A stretch of DNA of 64,000 bases from Lutjanus erythropterus (Eukaryota > Chordata > Actinopteri > Lutjaniformes > Lutjanidae), in assembly GCA_020091685.1 (NCBI GenBank), contig CM034613.1, positions 18,245,240 to 18,309,239 of the forward strand, given 5' to 3'. The notes under the pieces were generated by a model that saw nothing but the letters and a program-made list of their open reading frames with translations, made no database searches and was not told where the DNA came from. This document shows positions 10,691-22,382 of this stretch, one piece after another; within the stretch, counting starts at the first letter, position 1, and the number at the start of each line of letters is the position of its first letter. A program made the position numbers and the translations under genes.

Positions 10691-12119
10691 TGCAGGAAGA
10701 GGGACCGTGAAGTGGAGGGTACAAGTCATTACGCTCAACGTTTTGCAAAATCTACAGTTGTGAGGAAAGACGACTTCAAGAAGAAAGGCTCAGCTGGTCC
10801 CCATGGAGATTATTTGTCCCTAAAAAAAAAAAAAAAGCACCCAAGCTTAAAGATCATCATATGTCCCATGGCATTCGATGAACTTTAAATGAACTTCATC
10901 ACGCTGTTTCAGGTTTTTGCTGATTTAGTGATTCCCTCCCATGTTTCTGCAAACGAGTGATCCATCGCTCCAGCCAAAAAAAAAAACGAGGCTGCGGAGG
11001 CCTTTCCACACAGGATCAGACACACAGTTCACTCTGCATTTGTGTAAGCTTTATCAAACAGGTGAATCCACCATGGCACCTACTCGGCAAGAGCCTGAAC
11101 AAAAACACTACAGAAGAGAAATCAGTCAAGCCTGTCGCATTGACCTACTTGACAGTGGTTGTGTGAGCTGAACAGTGAGAGCTTGAGAAGTCAGTGTCTT
11201 GTCTTCTCCTTTCTCACCGTCTCCCCGTCCTCTTTTCTCTGTTTCTCTGTTTTTCTGCATTTTTTGTAAATCACAACATGTACTAAAGCAACAGAAAGGC
11301 ACTGACTAAATAACTCCATTACCATAAAGGACAAAGTGGCATTTTGCTTTGTATACAAATCAATTTCGGGAGTCTAATTAAATATCACAGCTCTTATTTT
11401 GTTCATTTAGAAATCAAATTAGAAACATTAAGGTTGAAAGAAAGCATCTATTTGAGACAATATCTCCCTGACTAGGAGGAAAAAAATAGAAAAGTTGCCA
11501 AGGGCACCACTTAAAGCAAGTTGGTAAAACACAATGCTGTGCAGTTGTACAACCTTTTAAACCTCTGCCATCTTATTTCAGATTCTTACAGTAAATATTA
11601 TACTGTATTCAAATGACAGTTACAGTTCAAATAACAGACATATTTTGACTTGACCTTGAGTAGATCTACATTACCACCAGAAATATCCGGACAGAAATAG
11701 TGCACCACACTGGTGGTTGCTCATCGGCTCTTGCTGTCACTCATTATGTGACTGCCATGGTAACCGTTGGTAAGGCTAAAAAACCCCATTAAATAACATT
11801 TCAGCTGAACATGTGAGGGGGGAAAAAAGTTGAGTTTTCTCTCTTCTTCTCCCTGAGATGTCTTGAAGCAAAATGGTACACGTGTGACACAGTTTGCAGA
11901 GTGATTTCTCGATCTCTGTGAAGCGTCGAGGCAGCGGAGGTGGGAGTTGAATCCTACACTTTGTATGCGTTTCGTGCTACTTTAGGACTTCTCACTGTAG
12001 CGGTGGCATTTCTGATTTTCACACAAGCCGGATCCAACAGATACATTTTGCACAACAGCAGAGCTTTGTTTGCAGCTAATTTGCAACTTAGTTTTCTTCC
12101 TATCTGTTATCAACAGTGT
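10691..12119. other. Unassigned stretch
   Basis: It contains short A-runs near 10821-10834 and 10976-10985. The 11300-11480 part is AT-rich and unique-looking (GAGTCTAATTAAATATC). No gene is supported. A minus-strand 130-codon frame at 11982-12374 overlaps repeat sequence and is not convincing. Confidence 0.4.
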
Positions 12120-12320
12120 TGGTAGAATGCATTTGAAGATCGATATCAGTCTTATGTCACCATGTAGAGCTGTAGTCACAACATGTCTAGGCCTGGTGCC
12201 TATCAACACCTCTAAAGCCCAACATGTCACATCTCGTTGGTTTAATCTGCGCACAAACAGAATGTAAAGCTGATAATTTGTGTACCTGTCTGAGCTATTT
12301 CTTGCTAAACAGTAGTTCAT
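12120..12320. repeat. Diverged copy of the 'AACATGTCACATCTCGTTGG' repeat
   Basis: Pieces such as 'AACACCTCTAAAGCCCAACA', 'GTTGGTTTAATCTGCGCACA', 'AAACAGAATGTAAAGC' and 'TGAGCTATTTCTTG' occur in the order I recall for a widespread percomorph repeat. Its other end is seen at 14050-14265 and 45007-45600. Confidence 0.45.
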
Positions 12321-12539
12321 GTCTCTGCAGTGTATTTCATGGTGACATGTAGGCGCAGTGAGTCTGCACATCATCCCAAAGTGTTTTTGTCACAGTGTAT
12401 CTTATTAATGTAACTTGCACAGAAAGAGAGAAATGTGAGATTGGTAATTTATGTTTCCAGAGGAAGCTACATGCTGGAGTGACTCATGGTGATCAAATGT
12501 TGGGCACAGTGCACAGCATAGCAGAGCCCTGCCATCATA

Positions 12540-13235
12540 GTGAGGTTGCCAGGTTCAGTGGCATCATAGCCTGGAATCTCTCAGTTCGTTTTTGATTTCC
12601 AAGGGGCGTTATCAATGCGCACATACCAAATTACTTTTGGAAACAACTGCATAGGCCTACAACTAATCAGAGCAACAAAGCACGTGAAGAAGAGATGCTT
12701 GGTCTGTTTTCAAGCAAGACCCACAATTGTAGCTGCAATTTTTTGTATTACAGCTAAATAGTACACAAAAAAAGGCAAAGCAGTAACAGAATCTTGATCC
12801 ACATTTGATCAGCATTGCCGAGTTTGACAGTTTGATCTGAGTTTCAGGATTGCGTTGGAAAGACCCAATGACAGGATGCAACTGGATCAACCTACAACAA
12901 ATCAGAGCTGCAAAAAGTGTGACATGTGACTCTTAAAATGTGGACCAGTACTGCTCCTCTGTCTCGTACAGAACCCACCCTCTATTCAATAAATTGTTGC
13001 CTGCAACAAATGAAAAGCAAATGAAAACACGAGCTTGACAGATTTGTCTGGTTCCCAGGTTTAGCGGCATCAGGTACAAAGGCCAGGACCAGAACCTGTG
13101 CTTACTGACCCGATCTGGCAACCTGTGCCAGCTAGGAGAAATGTGCTCCCAGCAAACTGAATGTAATGTACAACTCCAGCTCTCAAAAAATGTATCAGCT
13201 GACTCACAGGCCATGGCAATGTCCAAAGGACATAG
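12540..13235. repeat. Probable old dispersed repeat with internal direct repeats
   Basis: 'CCTACAACTAATCAGAGCAA' near 12656 recurs as 'CCTACAACAAATCAGAGCTG' near 12891. 'TCTATTCAATAAATTGTTGCC' and 'GATCTGGCAACCTGTGCCAG' look like parts of a fish dispersed repeat. Limits and class are uncertain. Confidence 0.35.
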
Positions 13236-13504
13236 AAGTCAGTGCAACACATGTTACACAAAGAATAGGAAAACCACTGAATTGCCCATTAGCAGAGCTG
13301 TTTAGGCGGGTTAAAAATCTGCAGCTGAAAAAATATGGGAAGAAAATGAACAAAACTAACACAAGAAGGACTGCTTCAGTCAAGGCAAAATCACAATCTA
13401 CAGAGTCAGAGAAGGAGCTGAAGGTTTCCTCTGTGAAGCAGGTGTTAAGGGAAAGTTTGGAACTTGTTTCTTTCTTTGAGGTGTGACTTGAAAAACTAAA
13501 AGTG

Positions 13505-13978
13505 TGTTTTTCCACCTAGGAGCTACTTCTCAAGGAAGTAAAAGGTTCCTGTTGTTTGCATTTCCACCGTGGTCTAAAGGCCTGGGTTTGGGTTTGGGCA
13601 GATTATTTTGCAGATATAAGAAAATACGATGGCTGATTTTACACTTAATTTTTATGCACAACAATACAACATTGTCGCAGGTCCATCTGTCTCATGCTTT
13701 CTTCTGTAAGTCCATGTTGATGAGTTGAAGCACAATGAACAAAAAACAAACTTGTTTGGGTTTGCAGAGTTTTAAAAATGGTGGCTGAAATAAAACGCTG
13801 TAAGTACTCGACCAATCGTGTTCATTGCTGCAACCCCCACTCCCAAAGTCCCTGTAGTTCTAGTGAACATTTTCCCCTAAGGAACTTTTTTGGGTGTAGA
13901 TGTCCCTAGAACTTAATTAAGACCCTGGTCTCTGAAGTTCCTCAAAAGTTTCCTAGTCCCTGTGGTGAAAATGTGAGT
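13505..13978. mobile_element. Degenerate inverted-repeat element related to 28823-29046
   Basis: The left end 'TTTTTCCACCTAGGAGC' is opposed by the right-end block 'CCTAGTCCCTGTGGTGAAAA'. Interior phrases 'AGGAACTTTTTTGGG' and 'GAAGTTCCTC' resemble the 'AAAGGAACTTTCC' interior of the element at 28.8 kb. The ends are eroded and no target duplication was found. Confidence 0.4.
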
Positions 13979-14049
13979 AAGTTAACGTGTATGTATGGGT
14001 TACATAAACAAGACACATTATGTAAATAAGAGAAAGTTGTTGGTGGGCA

Positions 14050-14265
14050 TATTTGTGAACGCTGGACAAAGACAGACTATCTGTTTCCCCCTGCTTTCAG
14101 TCTTTATGCTATGCTAAGCTAAGCTGGCCCTGGCTCCAGCTCTGTACTTCAGTGTGCAGACATGAGATTGATATAAATCTTCTCAACTCGTTCTTGTAAA
14201 GAAAGCAAATAAGTGTATTTCCCAAAATGTTGAACTGTTTCTTTCACAGAAATCAACAAAACACA
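14050..14265 (-). repeat. Dispersed percomorph repeat fragment (minus orientation)
   Basis: On the minus strand it reads an 'AACATTTTGGGAAATACACTT' block, then 'GAGAAGATTTATATC', 'CATGTCTGCACACTGAAG', 'GGAGCCAGGGCCAGCTTAGC' and 'AGCATAAAGACTGAAAGCAG'. The plus-strand copies at 45007-45600 have the same order (GAGCCAGCAGGCTG, then TAGCCTAGCATAAAG). Confidence 0.65.
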
Positions 14266-14859
14266 AAGGAACCCTCCTAGACTGGATAGAAAAGAATATT
14301 CTGGCCTTCCACACACCATGTAGAGAGGGAGCCAATCCTCACATTGTTCACTACAAACTCTACATTTCACTCGTTTTATTCTCTGTCATGGCAGCTACTC
14401 CCGACACGGGGGAACAGTTTAGAATCAAACTGCCAGGAGTCGACAGCTCTGGTGTTTAGGGAGAGAGAGACGGAAAAGATAGCGAGAGCGAGCTATGGTG
14501 GAAGAAATGTGGAGGCACAACAGGTAGCTCTGTCAAACTCCAGGGGTCTGCCTTGCTGATCCCTGCCTCTCATTAGAACAGAAGGATGACACACAGGCAG
14601 TGTAGGAAGAGGGGAGGATTCTGGGAAGGAGCAAAGAAACAAGAGAGGAAGAGGAGAGGCAAAGTGGGCCCCTAAAAGCCCCTTCCACTGACAGGTTTGG
14701 TGTAGCTGAGATGTGTTTCAGGGATGGTGCTGATAAAACAAAGAGAGGAAGGTTGGGTGGGTGAAAGACAAGTAATTGGTAGCTGTGGCATGACAGGCTG
14801 TTGGGTGAATCCCCCTGACCCACTGACTCTCTCGCAGGGCTGTTTTCTAGAGGAAACTT
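14266..14859. other. Unassigned stretch
   Basis: No gene is recognised. The G+A-rich segment around 14460-14660 creates overlapping frames on both strands without any recognisable protein. Confidence 0.4.
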
Positions 14860-15683
14860 CACTCTTAAAAATAAGGGTTCTGCAAGGGTTCTTCGTGAAG
14901 GGCTGAGGTTCTACCCAGAACCATATGCTTCTGAAGAATCCTCTTTTGAGGAAAGGGTTTGTCAAGAGTAAGACTAAGGGTTGCTTTAAGAACCATTTTT
15001 ATCAATGGAACAACAAATAAAAAACATATTTTTCAAGGACTTTTAAAATGCTCTCGTCGAGAGATCTTTGTACCATTAAAGGATTCTTGGTAGAATCACC
15101 TAAGTGGGTTCTAGATAAAACAATACAAAAAAGTTCTCAGTAGAACTCTCCTGAGCATGTTCTCGATACAACCCTTGGAAAACAAAAAAAGTTCCCAGTG
15201 GAACTCCCCTGAGCGTGCTATAAATAAAACCCTAGGAATACAAAAGAGTTCTTGGTAGAACCACCTGGTTGGGTTCTAGATAAAACCCTCTGGGTACAAT
15301 ATAAGAAGTTTCTGGGTCAAATCCCCTGTCTGTACTCTAGATAAAACACTTGGTATTCTAAAAAGGTTCTCTGTAGAATCCCCTGTGTTCAACATAAAAA
15401 CACTTTGTATTTAAAAAGGTTCTCAGTAGAAGCTTCTTTTTAGCACCAATAAGAGGTGGAACAGTTAAGGATAGAACCCCCAGAGAGGGTTCAGAGTGGA
15501 GCCATAAAACCATAAAAGGGTTCTTTGCAGAACCTCTCAGACGAGCATCTGGGTAAACCTTTCAAAGATAGTTCTAGGTATAACCTTTATAAAAGGTCCT
15601 CCTGTGAATCTGAAGGGTTCTCCTATGGAGATAAGCCAAAGAACCCTTTATGGTTCTAGTTAGGACTTTTATTTGTAAGAGTG
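14860..15683 (+). mobile_element. GGTTCT-rich inverted-repeat element, copy A
   Basis: The left terminus CACTCTTAAAAATAAGGG is mirrored by the right terminus TTATTTGTAAGAGTG. The interior starts with 'GAAGGGCTGAGGTTCTACC'. It then holds roughly seven degenerate units of about 55 bp of the type GGTTCTAGATAAAACCCT...TTCTTGGTAGAACC, and closes with 'GGAGATAAGCCAAAGAACCC' and 'TATGGTTCTAGTTAGGAC'. It has no coding capacity, so it is a non-autonomous DNA transposon carrying an internal minisatellite. I did not find a convincing target-site duplication, so superfamily is open. Confidence 0.8.
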
Positions 15684-16292
15684 TGGTACTGCGGTGTGAG
15701 CTCGGGGAGGCGCCGCCCCCACAGTTAGAAAACAAAGGTCTCTGTGGGCGTGGAGAGAATGAATACACAGGAATCCTCCTCCTCCAAATATGTATAGAGC
15801 CAACACCAACATATACACAATTGTGGCGATGGTGGGAGTTTGCAAGTCTCACCTTACAAAACTCCGCATTTGACAGTTTTCCTGGGGATGGGGGTTCTGC
15901 TAAGAGGCACACAGCCACAATCTGTATGCGTGGTGAAATACCAAAAACCAGCGGCTGGCACGAAAGCACTGTCATCAAATACAGAGACAGTGTGAGAGGC
16001 TGTCAAACACCAGGTACTGTACCAGAGTCCTGCTGTCTGTAACGACAGAATTTTATGCTCCAGCGAACATGCAAGGACCACCATGTCACAGCGTCCACAC
16101 AGAGACGCCGTGAAGTGCAAAAAAAATAGAAGAACTTGACACATACCAAGTGAAACAAAATGGCCTCCTGTCAAGACGGGTCAGCGGGAAAGAGGCTGGT
16201 CACGAGTTCCAAAACAGCTTAAAAGAAGAAGAAGAAGAAGAAGAGAGAATGAAGAGTAATCCCAGTACATGAGGAACATTTTGTTCAAATTA
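15684..16292. other. Unassigned stretch with short (GAA)n
   Basis: A GAA/AGA run lies at about 16222-16246. Overlapping frames of 106-134 codons occur on both strands at 15574-16174, none with a recognisable domain. Confidence 0.4.
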
Positions 16293-17430
16293 CACCCTTA
16301 GAAATAAGATCTCCAAAAGGGTGTTTCCTGAAAGGCTGAGGTTCTACTCAGAACCTTTTGTTTCTTAGGAACCCTTTTTTGAAGAAAGAGTTAGTCAAGG
16401 GTTCTTTGTAAGATTTGGGTTTCCCTTAGGAACCCTTTTTGGAAGAAATAATGCTTGAAGAACTCTTTTGTCAAGGGCTCTTTGTACTATAGGTTTCTCA
16501 GTAAAACCCCCTGGTTGGTTCTAGATGAAATCCTTGGAATATAAGAAAGTTCTTGGTAGAACCCCTGATAGGGTTCTAAATAAAACCTTTGGAATATAAG
16601 GGTCTTGATAGAACCCCAGGGGTGGCTTTTAGATAAAACACTTGGAATATAAGAAGTTTCTTGGTAGAACCCCCTGGTTGGGTTCTAGATAAAATCCTAA
16701 AACCCTTTGAATATAAAAGGGTTCTTTGTAGAAACCCTTGAATGGGTACTAGATGCAACCTTTGGAATATAATAAGGTTCTCAGTAGAACCTGCTGGGTG
16801 GGCTCTTGTTGGCACCTTTAGAAGGTAGAAAGATTGAGGCTGGAACCCCCAGAGAGGGTTCTGAATATAACCATTGCATTATAGTAGGGTTCTCCTTTAG
16901 AACCTCTCATTGGGCCCTTGCCCAGAAACATGGGACTGGTCCCATTCTGGTTCAAGCACCTAATTTTGAACTTTTCTGAGCACGTCCACCGGAAACTGGT
17001 TCGGAACCTGACAAGTCGGTTCCCAGCTGAAACCAAAGAATAGCAGATTTTCCTTGGGAACCAAAGCGGGTGTATCATATTCCACAGGTTGTTGTACATT
17101 GTGTAGCACCCTCTGTTAATGACACCGTTGAGTACGGTTCCACTTAAAACTGGTGGAAATGCGGGCTGGTTCACCAGATAGCACAAAGGTTCCAAGGATT
17201 TAGAACAGAAGCTGTTCAAGGACCAGAGCTTATTTGGTGGAAGAGCGCCCACAGGGGTTTCTGGGTGAAACGGTATAACCCTTTCTGTTGAATTCTTGGT
17301 AGAATTCTCTGTAAGATTTCCAAGAGGAAACTTTATAACAGGTTCTTCCTGGACCCCAAAATGGTTCTTCTATGGGGACAAGCCACAGAACCCTTTACGG
17401 TTCTAGTTCGGGCCTTTGTTTCTATGAGCG
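16293..17430 (+). mobile_element. GGTTCT-rich inverted-repeat element, copy B (with nested insert)
   Basis: The left terminus is CACCCTTAGAAATAAG and the right terminus is TTTGTTTCTATGAGCG. It has about five to six internal units of the ~55-bp array, with phrases such as 'GGGTTCTAGATAAAATCC', 'TTGGAATATAAGAAG' and 'CTTGGTAGAACCCCCTGG'. A separate block at about 16925-17165 interrupts the array-to-tail junction and is shared with copy E. The tail 'GGGGACAAGCCACAGAACCC' matches copies A and D. Confidence 0.82.
16925..17165 (+). repeat. Nested block shared by GGTTCT copies B and E
   Basis: The block contains 'CACCTAATTTTGAAC', 'GTCGGTTCCCAGCTGAAACC', 'GGGAACCAAAGCGGGTG' and 'CACAGGTTGTTGTACATTG'. 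Copy E has the same order at about 58775-58985. Copies A, C and D lack it at the equivalent place. It is either an insertion into a progenitor or an ancestral segment lost from the others. Confidence 0.75.
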
Positions 17431-18724
17431 TATGACAGCTTCACAACCTAATTTCAGCAGTGCGGACAACATGAGAATGAGTCATGAATGTGTGTTTTTA
17501 ACAGCAAGGTGTTTTCACAGTCTGCTAACACAATAAAACCTGAAGATAACACATGTACAGAGAGACTTTTGGCAAGTGCTTGTTTGCCAGAAACCAAGCA
17601 CATACAAGGAGGAGAAAATGGAAAAACAGCTATAAATTATTGAATGTCTGACCACCCAGCCCCTCCTCCCTTAAAAAAATAAAGGAAAAACAACCTAAAT
17701 GCTGTGTCTAGACACAACATTGTATTACTGACGCTTGACTTGTTGATGCACCAGCACTCAAGTATTTACATAATTAGTTCAGCCAGATGAACACTCTGAT
17801 TAAAGTAGCTGCTTCCAATTTTCTATAGTTTTTTATACTTTTAGGTAAAGTAAGCTTTTAAAAACATCAGTACTGTTGCACTCTGTCTCTCCTTCCAGGC
17901 ACTTTCCTACTATCTCAAACCACTGACATTCTCCTCTCGTCCACCAGATGTCCTCAGAGTTCCCCTCCTTTCCCTGTCACCTGACTTCCTCATCCACCCG
18001 CTCACCTGTTCTCACTTATCAGCCCTATTGACATATCCACGTAGCCGCTGCATTGACCGCTGCAGCTCGTTGCTGTGTTATGTCGACATCGCTGCCATGT
18101 TTGTTGGGTCAAGACTGACTTGTCAACAAATACGTGCAAATGAGGGAGCTGCGTTTTTTTCTGGATAAAAAACACTCATGTTTATTTCTCAGCCAATCTC
18201 AATGAGTCATGCTATGTTAATGATCTACATGGAGTGAGCAAAAAAGTGTTGTTTTTCTTGTTCTAACTGACTCCATGCAGATTATAAACCCTTGAATATA
18301 ACATGAGTCACTGAAGATGGTTGAGAAATAACTGTTTCCCCATATAAACATATTTGTTCACAGGTCTGATGTAACATAACTAGATTAATTACATAGCTTC
18401 ATGTGGCCTTTCTTGGCATTGTTTATCACAAACAATACCCTATCTTAGCCAAGTAGCTTTGCTAGCATCACTTACACTTAGCTTACCTTTCTTTATACTT
18501 CCTTTCTAGGTGCCAGTAAAAGTTTGCTGTGGTCCTAGACACCTCAGTAAGCATTACATTGCGGAGTTAACACATTGCTGTGCTTTTTCTTCTGGATGTT
18601 GCTTTTCAGTTGAACACTTTGTGGTTTAGGTTGCCAAATTTTGATGCAGACCTGGATTACACCAGATGAGCAGTACGGACGCACCATTTACTTAAATTGT
18701 TTGGGAGATTCTGCAACGCTGTTT
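17431..18724. other. Unassigned stretch
   Basis: No gene, RNA or confident repeat. It includes a pyrimidine-rich segment at about 17880-18030 and AT-rich DNA around it. Confidence 0.4.
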
Positions 18725-18804
18725 TCCTGTAAAACTTAACCCGACCATCAAGTGAGTAGATAATGACCTAATTTTAATTTTTGGGTGAACTTTCCCTTTA
18801 AGGT
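18725..18804. mobile_element. 3' end of a TTAA-type MITE
   Basis: 'GAGTAGATAATGACCTAATT', then 'TTTTTGGGTGAACTTTCCCTTTAA', is the recurrent right end of a widespread teleost MITE. The terminus CCCT|TTAA matches the ends of the other TTAA-flanked elements in this window. The left part is not recognised. Confidence 0.5.
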
Positions 18805-19680
18805 TTCAGTCGCTGCTGCTACCAACCGCTTGTACCTGGATTATTATTACAGGGTGTTCTTTTTGAAAATGAGACGAGAGCCGGATGTATTTACTTACAT
18901 TACCCTCTCACATCCATGTACATTCTCATAATAGCAGAGGAAAAGGTTAATGCATTTTTGAGTGTATATTGGTTACAAAATGAACAATACTGATCCAAAC
19001 ATCTTATCAGAGTATTCTAAAGTCAACTTTGTTTTATTCACATTGCTTCCTGGTGGATTTTCAACGTTGACGTGGCGGGTATACTTAGCTCCTGAGAGAC
19101 ATCTCCATATCATGGTGCTTCCTTTTGGAGAGGAAGAGAGACGCAGCTGAGGGGGAAAAGTGGGAGGTGAGTTGTGGTGGTGGTGGTGTTAGGGGGGCAT
19201 AATGACAAGCCATAAAATTTTTAATGCCCCCACACACCCTAGCCTTTTTAGTGAGACACTCAATTATTGATACATTTATGGTCTGTCCAAGAGGCTGCAC
19301 AGTTGGGCCAGTAGGACAGTGTGGGGGTCACCTGCTAGAAACAACAACAAACCCCCGCCAAACCAAAAACGCCGACGCTCTTTTTCTATCTGTCACACTC
19401 GTCAAGTATCCAAATGAGCAAGGGAGCAACACACACACTCTGGTGGAAGCAATAACATTTGAATGTCAGAAAATAATTCTTGCAGTAATATTTTCTAATA
19501 TTAGAGGCACTGCAAAGGCCATGAATGGCCATGGGGGAAAAGGAAATGACTTAGTACTTTCGCCCGTGACAGTTCATAATTCCATTTCCAATATCTTTCC
19601 CTTTAAAAGTTTAAGGTCGCTCTTGATATACTTGCCGTATCTCATATACGTCTTTTGAAACCTAGTTCTCCTCCTTTTTG
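18805..19680. other. Unassigned stretch
   Basis: A 144-codon plus-strand frame at 19224-19658 is the longest here. It shows no domain, signal peptide or similarity I recognise and is treated as chance. Confidence 0.35.
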
Positions 19681-19689
19681 TGTTTTCCT

Positions 19690-19960
19690 TTGTCATTCAG
19701 CGGGATGACATGTGACAGCTAAAGTGAAATCTCCTTTATTATTTGCCTGCCATCTCGTGCCCCTGCATAATCACCCTGAATGAGCTGTAATTACACCTCC
19801 CCTGAAAAGGGTATCGGACGCACGGCTTTATTGAGGAAGATGAACAGATGAACACTGACTTAAACAGCAGCCCTCGGCTCGTCGGCGGGGGGAAACGGAT
19901 TTCACATTTTCTACGGATGGCGGCCCACATTCTCAGGCAGCGGCAGGTTTCGGTGAACGT
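19690..19960. promoter_or_regulatory. Unique-looking segment, candidate conserved non-coding element
   Basis: It is non-repetitive, with 'CCTTTATTATTTGCCTGCC', 'CCTGCATAATCACCCTGAAT' and 'GAGCTGTAATTACACC'. Word content and the lack of repeats suggest possible enhancer DNA. This is inference. Confidence 0.25.
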
Positions 19961-20010
19961 CGATACGAGTCCTTGTCATACCAAGTAAAACAACTTCCAC
20001 TCATACGCTG

Positions 20011-20450
20011 AGCAAACAAAGAAGCTCCCAAAGGAGCTGTGTTGTTGAATTACTGAGCAGGAATTCCATCTTCAGCTGAAATATCTGCAGGTGGATGCAT
20101 CGCTCTCAGATTCACAAAATAATTATCAGTCATTTTGAAAAAGAAAACAAGGTAACCATCATTAATAAATGCTAAATTGATAGTCAATTAAGCTTTGGTA
20201 TTGTGCCGTTAAAAACATTCAAATAATGTTAACATATGCTTCATAAGCCATTTGTTAAACAATTAAGTTTTATAAACATCAGTTGCAGCTTTATGAAGGC
20301 AATCCAAATGTTTATAGACAACACATTCTCACTCAACTTGTAAAATATGGCAGCTATTTTGATGCTTTAGGTACGCAGCTAGCATCAGTTTTGCATGTGC
20401 AAGGCACCGTTTCAAGCTAGTAATAATAAATATGCAACACATAATTGTTC
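20011..20450. other. Unassigned AT-rich stretch
   Basis: Nothing beyond AT-rich sequence is recognised. Confidence 0.4.
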
Positions 20451-20454
20451 AAAA

Positions 20455-20895
20455 TACAGCCGCAAAAACTACTTGGTTAGGTTTAGGCAGCAAAACTATT
20501 TGGGTATGTTTAGGAAAATATCATGCTTTGAGTTAAAATAGGTACGTTACATATGGAAATACATGTAACATCGCATCGCGTCACTTCACGTCACATAAAG
20601 TAAAGTAATGTAATGCCACGGCACGTAATGTTAATGTAGGCAGCTTAGTGGGCATAGTAAGTATAACAGGAGAAGTATAAAGACAAACACAGGACTTTCA
20701 CCCAGAAGTCAACATGGAGTTACTCGAAGTTTTAAGTTACTTTAGTGTTATGTACATGACTTTGGTTGTGTCACTTAAGTCATGTGATCTTTTCATCAGT
20801 ATACCTGAGCGGTTTGGTTTTATATTCTGTAATATATGAACGCGACGTAACGTGACGTAACGTAACATATGCAAGTTCCGTATGGAAGGATGTAA
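20455..20895. repeat. Dispersed repeat with ACGTAAC-rich ends
   Basis: The left part has 'GGTTAGGTTTAGGCAGCAAA' and 'GGTACGTTACATATGG', then CGCATCGCGTCACTTCACGTC. The right part ends in 'GACGTAACGTGACGTAACG' and 'TAACATATGCAAG'. The outer blocks are partly inverted copies (GTTACATATG versus CATATGTTAC). It keeps clustered CpG, unlike the surrounding DNA. Confidence 0.5.
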
Positions 20896-21990
20896 GGTAT
20901 AATATCATCAGTTGCTACTTCATAATAACCATACAAATAATTACATTACATATTACAATTAATTATAATGTGTGCAAAAATAAACAGTTAGTTAAACTAG
21001 TTTTATGTAATTGTTTCTTATCAGCTGTGTGGGAAACAAAACTGCTTATTTTATATTACACAAACTAATAAAAAAATAGCATTGCTTATAATCAGCAAAC
21101 ATAATTATCATTCCATTGTTTGTTAAGAGTGAAATACCTTAATGATGATACCAAAAAGAAGAAACATCCAGTTTTTCCTGGCGACATGGTGCAGTGTACT
21201 GTACTCACTAGCTGTGTGGCAACAGAGTGGCCCTGTTCTGGCTGCCTCCTGTCAGTGGATATGCCACTTGTAATGTATGGCATCCCACCCACTCACTCGA
21301 GATCACACCATGGCTCAATGTTGAGCTTGTTTTCCACATTGCTTGGGCACGCTGGCTGGCCAATTTGCAGCTAGTTCAAACAACTACCCAGGCATTTCCT
21401 ATTTCTTTTCTTTCTCTGTGTGTGTTGGCTGAATAAATGATCCAAACAGGTTGTAATTGTAATTAAAATGTTCTTTTTTTGAAAAAAAAAAAACATGCCA
21501 ACATACTGTAAAAGCTTTCTGCAAATTCACAACCTGAATCTCTGGATTAATTCTTTTACTATTACAAGAATGACGGATTTAAACAAATTCACAGCGTGCG
21601 GAATAAAACAGTGGGGAAGCGCAGCGGCATAGAAATCAGCCGGCTGAGGAGAGACTACATGAATGGGAGGCTCAGACACACATGCCCTCAAGACGAGTGA
21701 TCTTTCACTGGTTGCTGACACTTGCCAATTACAAACCACCCACATCCCACTTGTTTTTAAGAGTAATTAGTCAAGCCCAGTGTGTATTCCAGGAGGGTCT
21801 TGGGAGATGAGAGAAATCAGCCACAGGTCAGCCAGCTCAGTGGAGGGTTTAGTGCTTAGAGAGCCCCCTCTCCATTCAACTCTGAGCTCCAAATGTGTGG
21901 GCTGCATTCAAGTGGAGTAATGGAGTGAAGGTTCGGCACGCTTAACGCCCCCGGGGTCAGCCACGATCATCATCAGACAAGAACCATAAA
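20896..21990. other. Unassigned stretch
   Basis: No gene is supported. The 21520-21800 part looks unique ('TCTGGATTAATTC', 'AAGAGTAATTAGTCAAGCC') and might be regulatory. Confidence 0.35.
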
Positions 21991-21992
21991 GG

Positions 21993-22025
21993 AAAAAAAA
22001 AAAAAAAACACACACACACGCACGC
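21993..22025 (+). repeat. A16 followed by CA microsatellite
   Basis: A run of 16 A leads directly into alternating CA and CG/CA dinucleotides. Confidence 0.9.
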
Positions 22026-22382
22026 AATCACTGGGAGGGCTTTCCTTTCCTTTTGCACGCAGCTACTACACTGCAGATTTGACTCAATATGGCAGAGAGG
22101 GATGGGGAAAAGATCTACAAACTAGCTTCAGAAGAGAACTTTTTATTCTGCTTGCGCAATAGATATCAAATATTTCTGACACATTTTAATAGGTGGGAAC
22201 ATTCAGCTCTCGACCATATGGCTTTCTGCTGATGAGAGCAAAAGTAAAAAGTGTGACTCAGTGAGGCAGTTATCACTGGTGGAAATGAGTGACGGTGACC
22301 GGATTTGTCTGAAGCCTCACATGGTTTATAAAACTGGGGCTTTAACGGTAACTTAGATGACAGTGATGAAGGAGTGTAATTG

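Noticed and set aside
16818-17252. 144-codon minus-strand frame
   Set aside because: It lies entirely within GGTTCT element copy B, including its nested block, so it is a repeat artefact.
14860-17430. Glucocorticoid-response-element clusters in the GGTTCT elements
   Set aside because: AGAACC/GGTTCT pairs occur at spacings of about 4 or 9 and in everted order. The receptor site needs AGAACA-type half-sites inverted with a 3-bp spacer.
19224-19658. 144-codon open frame
   Set aside because: No recognisable protein features. The composition is ordinary intergenic sequence.
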